Notes under the pieces: model-generated
Told to the model about the DNA's origin: nothing
Databases searched by the model: none
The model's input: the letters and a program-made list of their open reading frames with translations, nothing else
Shown here: positions 1 to 10,213 of the stretch, in pieces
Layout of the letters: every line of letters starts with the position of its first letter
Position numbering within the stretch: position 1 is the first letter of the stretch
Translations under genes and position numbers: made by a program
NCBI GenBank assembly: GCA_030685235.1
Contig: MU839144.1
Location: 124,001-188,000, forward strand
Length of the DNA: 64,000 nucleotides
DNA from: Copromyces sp. CBS 386.78
Lineage: Eukaryota; Ascomycota; Sordariomycetes; Sordariales; Sordariaceae
Direction of reading: 5' to 3'

Positions 1-1070
1 TCCCCGTCGTCGGGACTCGGAGCCTCCAGGTCACGGATACGGATTCCGGCTTACAGTCACGGGCGGGTTGGGTAAGGTCCGCTGTGAGAACCCTTGTCGG
101 GACACTCATGGGTTTCGAGGCAGCAACTATGAGAATCAAGTTCATTCTGCGGACGACACCGACGTTGACAAGGCGACTATTCACAGAGCAAGATGCCAGC
201 TCGTTGTGATAAGCGAAGGACTCCAAGCAACACCAACATTGAGTGTCAACGCCTCGGACAAAATCGCCAGGAAAGGCCATCCATATCACTGAAACATACC
301 GAGCATGACAGCAACCCTCCATCCAGGATGCCTGACAGCTGACAACATTACCAGACAACTCCCGAGTACATAGCGTAGGGCGGGATATGCTCCAAAGACC
401 GCCTCCAAGCCTGCGGCTCAACATTCCTGGTGCCTGCCCTTCAGGTCGTACGACGGGACACTGCCTATGTGGGCCTTATGTCGCTGCCATCACAGGCTAT
501 CATTCGGCCGCTCCATCCTCTCAAACGACTCGATGTTTTGACTAGACATCCTTCGAAATGGCATGTCCCAAGGCTTGGAATGCATGCTGCACCTCTCCCA
601 CACCTCGGCCTTCCAAGCTTCCTTCGTCATGCGCCCCCCTTGCTGTGTTGCAGGTTGACATCCGCTAGTGCCAACTAAATAGGCGTGCAAGGCTACAACA
701 TGTCGACCCTACGCACGTACTTACGCAGGTAATGCTGGCCGCACATGCACTCCATCTATAAAGAGTGTGCGTGCTGTTACACACCAAGTGTGGCTTACAT
801 GCCTGGCACTAAAACAGTCGGAAGAAGACCGGCTCATAAGCGGGAGAATCTGAGACCAGCAGACCGGACATTAGCCGAGACTGGGATACCTTGACAACCC
901 GTGAGCTTCGATAAATGCGTGTCAAATTCTCATCGATACCGACCTGGCGAGTAGGAGTTGGGTGATCTACACCGATCAATCTACGCTGGCAACCAACCTA
1001 TCCAGAATCTCACACCTACACCATTTCGACGACGACACCAACCAGACTGCCATCCACCACTCCGGAGGAG
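1..1070. other. Upstream intergenic DNA, no gene supported
   Basis: Base composition is ordinary and not RIP-like. Only short overlapping open frames on both strands are present (for example 68-292 plus and 490-690 minus); none has a recognisable domain, a convincing start context or a splice pattern. A TATAAA sequence sits near 757 with no supported gene behind it. The last few hundred bases are probably the upstream region of the gene starting at 1254. Confidence 0.5.
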
Positions 1071-1079
1071 TATATAAGG
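1071..1079 (+). promoter_or_regulatory. TATA box of the 78-aa protein gene
   Basis: TATATAAGG lies about 180 bases before the start codon at 1254. It is followed by a CA-rich, pyrimidine-rich leader typical of a fungal 5' UTR. A canonical TATA box is found at a minority of fungal promoters, often strongly expressed or inducible ones, so regulated expression is an inference. Confidence 0.6.
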
Positions 1080-1253
1080 GAGGCTCCGCCCTGGGCTCAT
1101 TGCCATCTGAATAGCATCAGGATCATCAGCAGTCCTCAGCATCTAGCTCATCTCATCATCATTCAACCCATTGTCAGCATCTCAGCTGAACTGAACCGCA
1201 GTCTCATAACAACTGCCTTCACTCATCGGCCAATCCACCAGCCTGCATTCAAA

Positions 1254-1702
1254 ATGTCCGGCCAGGCTTCAACCAACAGTACGTCTATCCCCAGCCACTC
1301 CTTCAGCACAGCACATGGCCCCAAGACCTGTCCACGCACCATGTCAACCTTTCGATCCTCCCTTCTCCCCCTTATTTCCCTTTTCTATCACCAAATCCTT
1401 TCCCATCGCCCCCTCCACCCATCCAGCTAACTCTCCACCAACTCTCAAACCACCCCCTTTACTAACCATTACCTACCTTTTCCAACTCAGACAACTCCAC
1501 CAACTCTTACTCCTCCTCCCCCTCCTCCAACAGCACCAGCAGCAACTCGGTCGACTACTCGGCCTACAAAAACACGTACGGCTCCGCCAACGGCAACACC
1601 CCGATCGATCGGTACAAGGGGCAGAGCCGCTATGAGGAAGGATGGAACCCGCATCATGTTACTAGTGGTGGGAGTGGGGGTGGGGGGTATGGGAAGAAGT
1701 GA
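1254..1702 (+). CDS. Small Ser/Asn/Gly-rich hypothetical protein (two exons)
   Basis: I do not recognise the family. Exon 1 is 1254-1278 and exon 2 is 1491-1702. The 212-base intron has a GTACGT donor, a TACTAAC-like branch site near 1461 and a CAG acceptor at 1488-1490. Joining them gives 78 residues ending at TGA 1700-1702. The product starts MSGQAST, has a Ser/Asn/Thr-rich N-terminal third, then a Tyr/Gly/Asn-rich middle with a DRYKGQSRYEEGWNPHH segment, and ends in a Gly-rich tail with a basic GYGKK end. There is no signal peptide or membrane segment. Codons favour C in third position, as in well-expressed fungal genes. The TATA box and long leader support a real, probably inducible gene. 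The intron-exon structure makes it more convincing than the overlapping unspliced frame from 1315. Confidence 0.7.
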
Positions 1703-2590
1703 GCTAGCTGCCCATGGTATGGTGGCGAGGAGGGGAGGGATGGAGAACGGCGGGGTCGCTGATGTTCAAGGTCTGATGAAGAAAGTGGCTAAGGTAGTCC
1801 AAGCAGAAATTGCGGGATGCGGAAGTGTTGGCGATGAGCGATGATAAAGGGAGAGCGGGCGGTGAAGAAACCTAGTGAGGTTGAGGTTGGGGTTTGGGTT
1901 GAGGCTGGACCTCATCCGCTTTTCCCTTGTTGTTTGAGTTGATTGGGAGATTCATCGGCATGCATGGATTTACGATCTGGTCTGCTTGGTACGGTTTGTT
2001 TGTCCAGTTGAGTTTGGCATGGCTTGGCCTTTGTGCTTTCGGGTGTTGGTGGTGTTCATGTTGCTTGGTTATGATCAATCTGGTTGGAATTATCCCTTAG
2101 GATTAACATTTTCTCATGTTTTTCGGGTGTTTGTTGGACGATAGGTTGGATGTTTAAGTTTAGCCCCTTTTTGTTAAGCCTCCCTTGTTCAATCATGATC
2201 ACTTGCTCTTTTTCCACAAGCAACGGGAGTTTGTGCCATCTGGCAGCCAGTTTGGATCTGTAAGCCTTGAAGAAGAAGCAGGCTTACTAAGTGGTGAAAA
2301 GGTAGGTATGTAAAGTCTCCATCAACCCGTTGAGCTAGCAGGATAGTCCTGGCTAACCCCACCTTCATGTTCGTGCAGGTCATACCTGAGACATGACGGC
2401 TGGCCCTAACATCCTCCTGCCCATTAATGGAACCGATCTTTGGTCTTTTTAGCGCGATAGAACTCCCTTGTGTCAAGGACCCTCTTTTACGTCTTTCAGC
2501 AGGCCGGCGTTGACCTGACGACTGCTGACTTAGGTTTCGTATAAAAATACCCTAACAGGGGCGATAAGCCTACTTGTAGACGGCCCTGCA
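1703..2590. other. 3' flank, no gene supported
   Basis: This is GT-rich, non-RIP DNA following the small-protein gene and probably includes its 3' UTR. A 95-codon open frame on the minus strand at 2189-2476 has no recognisable feature. Composition changes abruptly to AT-rich DNA at about 2590-2640. Confidence 0.45.
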
Positions 2591-2636
2591 GTCAGAAGCG
2601 GAGGCAATATTTTAGGGCGGTACAATATGTAACTAG

Positions 2637-2806
2637 TTAGTTTAATAAGGTTACGCCTAGCGGCGTAACCGCTATGCCCGCTAGCGCTTACGTACTAATA
2701 GGCATTAATATTATTAAGGAATTAGTTTAATAAGGTTACGCCTAGCGGCGTAACCGCTATACCCGCTAGCGCTTACGTACCAACGGGTATTAATATTATT
2801 AAAGAA
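2637..2806. repeat. Tandem duplication of an 85-bp unit with internal palindromes
   Basis: Two copies begin at 2637 and 2722 (period 85) and differ at a handful of bases. Each contains GGTTACGCC-TAGC-GGCGTAACC, a 9-bp perfect stem with a 4-nt loop, followed by a second short palindrome CGCTAGCG. The array sits exactly at the border between ordinary and RIP DNA. Confidence 0.85.
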
Positions 2807-4417
2807 TTACCCCTTTCGTAGAATATAATCCGTACGTATAGAATAAAAAGTAAATTAAAAGAATTACCGGTATATATTAAATATTTAAAGGTAGTGAAAA
2901 TAATAGTAATAATTAACGGGGATAATATAAATCCGACGAATAACGATAATAAGAAAGTATTATTAAAGGCTACCGCCCCCGGTTATCCTTCAATTATTAG
3001 GAGTTTAATAGTAGCGTTTATAAAGTAGTAGAATAAAGTACTTTCTATAATAACGGCGTTAAATTCCTAATTAATTTAGTTAATTTAAATATATTTTTGG
3101 TCGAAAGAAAAAGGGTAAAACGGTATTTCGGTAATTATAACCGAGCGAAATAAAATGCTGAGGAAACTAGTATATTCTATATAGTTAATACTTAAGGAAA
3201 GGAATTAGCGGAGTTAATATACTTTATATAGTAAATATTTAAGGAAAGGAGCCGGTAGCCTTATAACCGTTTAAAATAAATTGGGAGAGGGAGAGAAAAG
3301 TCCGGAAGGGAAGGCGATTTTATAATAGTAGTACTAACGGTAATGTTGGCGGTAATTTAATAATAATTATTTAGAATTTTACGGCGGGAATTAAAGTTAT
3401 TAGTAATAATAATAAAGGTAGCGTTAATTTATTCCCTATTTTTAATTATATAGCGCTTGATAGCCGGTTCGAAAATTTTGTAAACGGCTTCCTTAATTAT
3501 ATTACTTTTAAAAATAATATTTAAATTATAAAATTGGTTGGTAAATTAGTTATTAGTCTTAGGGATAGTAGGTATAGTGACGGCGACGGTGATAATAATT
3601 AATAGTTAATCTTTTAATAAACGATTGGGGTAATAGTATTAATAATTAACGGTTAATGAACGATAAAGGAAGGATTAGGAATATATAAATAGATTTAAAT
3701 AATAGGATTAGTATTGGTACTTTATATATAAATTACTATATATTAGATATTCTTTCTATATACTAGATATTCCTTCTATTTACTACTTCCTTCCCTTTAT
3801 TACTTTATTACTATAAGACGTACCTTTTAAAGAGTTTCGGATATAGTGAAACTAAGTAGTGTGAATTGTTATATATTGGATATTCTTTCTATATATTAGA
3901 TACTCCTTCTATTTATTAGATTACTACGGCGGGCAATATCGAAGGTTCGATAACGATGTGTCTAGTTGGTTTTAATACGTAGGGTATCTAGCTCGAAGGT
4001 TTCTTCAAATATTATACTTTGCAAAGTACGTATACGAGAGATAGTTATATAAAGACATTCTTCTTTTCGGCTCTAGATTTGGGCTTGTGGCCGTTCTCCT
4101 TATTTAGGTTAATTATAATACGTATTTCGTTAATGGGCTGGGCTAACTAGGTTAGATTGAGATTAGTATACTCTATATAGTTAATACCCGGGAAGGCGAG
4201 CTAGCGTAGTAAGCCTTAAGAGATATAAGGCGAACTTTTTTTAATAGTAAGGTAGAAAATATTTTTCTTTTTAGTTCTAAATTTGGGTTTACAGCCGTTA
4301 TAAATTTAGGGCTTAGGAATTACGGAAGTAAATTTTTATTAGACTTTCTTAAACTTCTAGACCTTATTGTAAACGACGGTGCTGGTAGGTTTAGGGCTGA
4401 GCGTAACGTTGTATTGG

Positions 4418-4920
4418 GAAATATTTATATTAGTAAGTCTGGTAATTAGATATTAATTGACCGAGATTATAATATAGTTGCCTTCGGTGACCGGTACGAG
4501 AGGCAAAAGTATTATTAAAGTCGGCCTTAAGGTAGGCGCGTAGAAGGGGAATATATTTTATATAATTAATATTTAGGAAGGCGTATTAGGAAATATTTAT
4601 ATTAGTAAATTTAGTAACCGGATATTAATTGACCGAGATTATAATATAGTTACCCTCAGTATTAAAATTAATACGAGAGGTAAAAGTACTATTAAAGTCG
4701 GCTTTAAAGTAGGCGCGTAGAAGGGGAGTATATTCTATATAATTAATATTTAGGAAGGCGTACTAAAAAATATCTATATTAGTAAATTTAGTAATTAAAT
4801 ATTAATTAACCGAAATTATAATATAATTACCCTCGGTATTAAAATTAGTATGAGAATTAAAGGTATTATTAACGTCGGCTTCGAAGTAAGCGTATAGAAA
4901 ATATATTTAGTGATTAGATT
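4418..4920. repeat. Three-copy tandem repeat, unit about 175 bp
   Basis: Units begin near 4418, 4590 and 4767. Each opens with an AAATATTTATATTAG-like segment, contains ATTAATTGACCGA, and ends before an AATATTTAGGAAGGCG segment. The copies differ mostly by C/T and G/A, as expected from RIP acting after duplication. Confidence 0.7.
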
Positions 4921-5664
4921 GAATCCGGTCGGTATTATAAGGAAATTAATATATTTATTAATATATCCTTTATTATTTAAAGAGTAATAGAAACGACGGG
5001 GAAGGTATTTAAATAGTAAAAAATTATTAGATAAAGAATATTAATAGAAATAAGGAAAGGCCGAATATATTAAAAGTAAAGCGCTATTTATATTTAAGTA
5101 AGGAAATTAATTGTATAATTACGACGTAAGTAAATAAGCGAGAAGTATAATATATATAATAAACAAATATATTGTAGGGGAGTTGCGAGATTTAATTAAT
5201 GAAAGAGAAGACGATAGATAATAAGAAGGAGAAAAGAAGAGAAGGAGAGGAAGAAGAAAAATGAAAATATAGGGAATATTTAATATTGGGAAAAATTAGA
5301 TAGATAGGGAGACAATAACGTAACGAAGAAAAGGAAGGAATATTTATATTAGCGAGGAAAGTATAATAAAAAAAGGGTATATAATAATCCGTTAATTATT
5401 AGCGAATAGAAATAGCAAGTACGAACCTTCCTTATATAGAACGAAAAGGGTAGCGTATTCAATAGGCACTTTCCCAATTAATTATAGAAGAAGAGAAAAA
5501 GGATTAGAGTTAGGTCTAAAATAAATAGTAATTTCCGAAGACGTAAAGTTAATATATAGAATTACTATATAAAAATCGGGATAGTTAGCTTCCGTAACGA
5601 GGTATAAGACGCATTGGATAATATAAGTTCAAATATAGTAGTTAGATTGAGATAGAAAGTGAAA

Positions 5665-6160
5665 TTGTAAAAAGATACCGGTTATCGAAATTATAAAATT
5701 TACCGGTAACCGAAATCGTAAAGATGCCGGTTACCGAAGTCGTAAAGTTACCGGTTACCGAAATTATGAAATTTACCGGTGACCGAAGTTATAAAAATGC
5801 CGGTTACTGAAATTATAAAGATGCCGGTTACTAAAATTATAAAGATGCCGGTTACTAAAATTATAAAGATGCCGGTTACCGAAGTCGTAAAGTTGCCGGT
5901 TACCGAAGGTATGAAATTTGCCGGTCGCCGAAATTGTAAAAATACGAGTAATCGAGGTCGTAAAAATATACTAGTCGCCGAAGTTATGAAATTTGTCGGT
6001 GACCGAAGTCGTAAAAAGATATCGGTTATTAAAGTTATAAAATTTGCCGGTCGCCGAAGTTATAAAATTTGCCAGTCGCCGAAGTTATAAAATTTGCCGG
6101 TCGCCGAAGTCGTGAAGATGCCGGTTATTGAAATTATAAAGATGCCGGTTACCGAAGATT
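5665..6160 (+). repeat. 24-bp tandem array that would encode an octapeptide repeat
   Basis: About twenty imperfect units of 24 bp run through this stretch, built around GCCGGTTACCGAAG. One stretch is still open on the plus strand (5779-6090) and reads as repeated PVTEVVK-like octapeptides (P-V-T-E/K-I/V-I/V-K-M/L), drifting to a related AGRRS version at the 3' end. A period divisible by three with conserved codons suggests it was once part of a coding region. No family is recognised. Confidence 0.75.
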
Positions 6161-6689
6161 AGATATAGAGTATAAGGATATAGTAAGAATGAACGGGATA
6201 AGAAAATTAATAGGATTAAATTTTAAGAAAATTGTGAGGAGGAGGACGAGGAAATCGATAGCGTTTATTTGCCGTAATATCTAGGTATAATAAATTATAA
6301 AAGTAAATAAAGGAGGTTATTAATATTTAATTAAGAAGGCAAAATAAAAGGAAAGAAATAAATATTATAAGTTACGAAAGTAAAGTAAAATAATAAGTTA
6401 AAAGGTATATTATAAGTAAACGGGACAAGTAAAAGGGAGGCGTAAGAAAAAATATTTAAATTATAATTTAAATATTAATAAAATAGAATAATAATACGAT
6501 GAAAATCCCGAAATAAATAATTACAAATATAATTAACGTATAACCTATATATATTACTAAACTAACTTACAATTCTAGGTTCGTAATAGGTTTATAGTCC
6601 TACGAACTTATAAATATATTTATATTAATAAACGGCGAATTGGATAGGAAATTTTTAAAGATAGGACTAGAATTATTAAAGTTGGTAAA

Positions 6690-7460
6690 GGTAATAGTAA
6701 GAATACAATAAAAACTACTACGGGAATTACTAATAGCAAAATTAATAGGAAGGCTAAGGGGGCTATTAAGAATAGTAATAGAATTATTATAAGAACTACT
6801 ACTATAAAAACTACGAATAATAAAACTACTACTACGAAAACTACTATTACGAAAGCTATTAATAATAGAATTATTACTACAAAAACTACTATTAGTAGGA
6901 AAATTATTATTATAAAAGCTACTACTAATAGGAGAACTATTACGAAAATTATTAATAGGAGAACTACCGGTAATAGAATAAGAAATACCGGAGGGGGTAG
7001 AAGTAGGGCTATTATTAGAATTATTAGTAGGAAAACTACTATTAGAACTACTACTAAAATTATTAGTAAGAAAATTACCGGTAATAGAATAAAGAATACC
7101 GGAAGGGGTAAAAGTAAGGCTACTATTAGAATTACTAATAGGAGAACTATTATTAAGGCTACTATTAGAACTATTAGTAAGAGAACTACTACTAAGGCTA
7201 CTATTAGAATTAATAGTAGGAGAACTATTATTAAGGCTATTACTAGAGCTACTAGTAAAAGAACTATTATTAGAATTATTAGTAGGAAAACTATTACTAA
7301 TAAAATTAAAGGGTAGAATAGGAGTAGAATTATTATTAAAATTATTAATAGGAGAATTATTAGTAATAAAATAAAGGATAGTAGAAGGGGTAAAGGTAAG
7401 GCCGTTAAGAGAATTATTATTATTATTAATAAAAGAATTATTACTAATTTAAATAATAAT
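6690..7460 (-). repeat. Low-complexity block, Ser/Asn-rich on the minus strand
   Basis: The plus strand shows repeated ACTATTAGAACTAC-like words. Read on the minus strand, one frame is almost free of stops and gives a Ser/Asn/Thr-rich sequence with recurring segments such as TSTPSGISYSITG (about 6975-7020) and a near copy at about 7085-7115. This resembles a low-complexity region of a decayed protein. The gene it belonged to is unknown. Confidence 0.5.
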
Positions 7461-7859
7461 AGGCGAAGAATAACTAGGGATAAGTAGAAAGGAAATTACT
7501 AGGGGCGATAATAATTTAATAATATTATTTTTAAAATTTATACTAATTATAATTATATTCTAGGAAGGGGAGCCCAAGACTTTAAACGTTATAGGGTAAG
7601 TAATAAGGGTAATTTAACTAAAGTTAAAATAATTATATAAATTTATTATTAAATTGGTAATTATTTTAAAGTAGTCTTTATAAATTTTTAACGTAAATTA
7701 TATATAAATTATGAATTTTTAGAAATAGTAATATATATTATATATTTAATTTTAACGAAAATACGTAGATTAATAAATCTTAAGTAATTGAATTATAAAT
7801 TGCGTACTATATAATTAAAAGTAAGGAGTAGGAGTAAGGAGATTATTATTACCGGTAGA

Positions 7860-8490
7860 AATAGAATTAAAATTAGAAATAATAGCCGTAAGAAGTATAT
7901 TAGTAGAATTAATGGAAGAAATATTAAGAGGGGGCGAAATAGCGGAAAGTATGTTAGGAGGCGGCGAAATAATAGGAAATATATTAGGAAAGGGCGAGGT
8001 AGTAGGAAGTACGTTAAAAAGGGGCGAAGTAATAAGAAGTACGCTAGTAGAATTAATAGAGATATTAGGAGGGGGTAAAGTAATAGGAAGTATATTAATA
8101 GAATTAGCGAAAACGTTAAGAAGGAATAAAGTAGTAGGAAGTATACTAGTAGAATTAATAGAATTAGTAGAAAGTACGTTAGTATAATTAATAGAAAGTA
8201 TATTAATAGAATTAATAGGAAATACGCTAATAGAATTAGTAGAATTAATAGGAGGTACGCTAATAGAATTAATAGGAAGTATATTAGTAGAATTAGTAGG
8301 AAGTATATTAGTAGAATTAATAAAATTAATAGAGGAAACGTTAAAAGGGAACGAAGTAGTAGGAAGTATATTAATAGAATTAGTAGAATTAATAGAAGAA
8401 ATATTAAAAGGGAACGAAATAGTAGGAAGTATATTAAGAAAATTAATAAACGAAATACCAGGAGGGGGTAGACCGGTAGGAAGTGGGTAA
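7860..8490 (-). repeat. Imperfect tandem repeat, Pro/Ser/Asn-rich on the minus strand
   Basis: Words such as GTAGAATTAATAGGAAGTA recur with short periods. On the minus strand one frame reads as Pro/Ser/Thr/Asn-rich repeats of the type (I/L)LPTTSPP.N, broken by few stops. The plus strand is also open for 7912-8187, which I regard as the shadow. It may belong to the same decayed minus-strand gene as the Ser/Asn-rich block downstream of it. Confidence 0.45.
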
Positions 8491-9783
8491 AGGTTAAAAA
8501 TTAAGGTAGAAATTAAAATAAGATTAGGCTAAATTAGGGTAAAGGAGGATAATAGGCTACGGGAATTACTAAAACTATAAAAGGATAAGAGAGGTAACTA
8601 TAAGCCGACCTTTATTAATTTATATTCGTTTATATCGTAGGGGTTACCGACTTCGCAAACGAATACGAACTACAATTTATAAAATTGGGCAATAATATAG
8701 TAGAAGCGGCCGAAATTATATACGAATTCTAACGAATTAAAGATATAAGGTAAAATTAGAAGAATATCCTATACTTTTTAGGAGTAAATTGTAAAGGATA
8801 TTAGTAAAGTAAATTTAAAATATTTGTTGCGGTACGATAAATATACGGAAGTATTTTTAATTAAAAGGAGAAATATAATAAATTAATAAAAGTAAAAAAG
8901 AAATAATATTAGAAGAAATATATTAAAAATATATTTATAAAAATTAATAATATTCGTTATTAAATATTTATTAATTTAATTAATAATTATTATGAAATAT
9001 AAAGTATAGTAAGTATATAAGATGTGGCGAAAATAAGGGTGGTAAAAACGGGAAGAAAACGAATTATTACGGTAGTAGGGGTAGAAATAATGTAAAAAGC
9101 GGGAAGGAGTATAAATAGTAAATATAGCGCTAGGAGAAAGGAAAGTAAAAGAAGAAGGTAAAGAGAAAAAAGAAAAAAAGAGGTAAAGTTAATAGAGAGG
9201 AGAGAGAAATAAGAAAAGGGGAGAGGAAAAAGAAGGAAAAAGAAGATAAAAACGAGGATAAGAAAAAAAGAGAAGAAAGAAGGAGGAGGAGGGTATATAA
9301 ATAAAAAAATAAGAGTATATAAAAGAAGTATAGGAATTTTTAGTAGAAACGAAATATATATTAAGAGTTAAGGAATTAAAATAGTTAAATTATTACGAAA
9401 GAAAACCGAATAAATTAAAATAAATTATAATTATTTAATATAAAGAAAGTAAAGATTATAGAAATAAGTTAAAGTAAGTATATAAATATATATAATATAG
9501 TAGATATAAGCCCGGAACCGAAGGAAATTATATATTGAATACTTAGAATAAGGATAATAATAGTAGAAGTAAGTAAATAAGGTGATAGAAAAAGCCGAAA
9601 GTAATTATAATATTAAAAGAGGAGGTTAAATATTAATAATATTAGATAAGAACGATAGTAGGAGAAAGCCGAGAATAATTATACTTATAATATAGGAAAA
9701 AATATATATATTAAATATAAAAAGTAATAATAACGGTAGAATAAAGGATATAAAATTATAAAATTATATTATAAGAGTATAAG

Positions 9784-10144
9784 TGTTATAGTAAGATGGT
9801 GCCAACTATCTACACCTATCTAGCTAAACCCGACAGGGTCGAAATCGACCGTATTGGGTTCGGCTTCAAGACCTATACTGAGGTCGATATAATCGGACTC
9901 GATACTAAACAGTATCAAGTTTAATAGTATCGAATTTAGATAGTTACAACCTAGAATTCAAATTAATAAATAGTATTATTAAGTAAGTACTTTGGTTATA
10001 TATAAATTGATTAATAATCTCCTCTCTTCGAGAGAGAGGAAATAAATAACTATTAATTACTTAGTACTATATTAGGTACTATTATGCCGGACGGTGTCCG
10101 GCGTAACCGTACTAAGTATATACTAGTTTATAGTTCGTATAATA
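9784..10144 (-). repeat. Gypsy-A 3' LTR (361 bp)
   Basis: It aligns along its full length with 20461-20821 and with the reverse complement of 58077-58437. In element orientation the LTR starts TGTTA and ends TAACA, but this copy has its inner TG/CA ends changed by RIP. It contains two conserved palindromes: GCCGGACGGTGTCCGGC and a CCTCTCTTCGAGAGAGG-type hairpin. Confidence 0.92.
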
Positions 10145-10213
10145 ATTTCCCGAGGGCCCGAAAGATAGTTATTATAATATTTAATTACTAATTAATATTA
10201 TATATATTTATTA

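Larger units (their letters stand above)
2600..9778. other. RIP-degraded repeat DNA, family not identified
   Basis: The DNA is extremely AT-rich with abundant TpA and few CpA/TpG, while CpG is kept, which is the footprint of heavy RIP. No intact frame is present. It contains an 85-bp tandem duplication at the left border, a three-copy repeat of about 175 bp, an octapeptide-coding array and two low-complexity blocks that read best on the minus strand (listed separately). The purine-rich part at about 8990-9320 would encode Lys/Glu-rich sequence on the plus strand. I see no LTR pair here, so the number and type of elements are not resolved. Confidence 0.7.
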
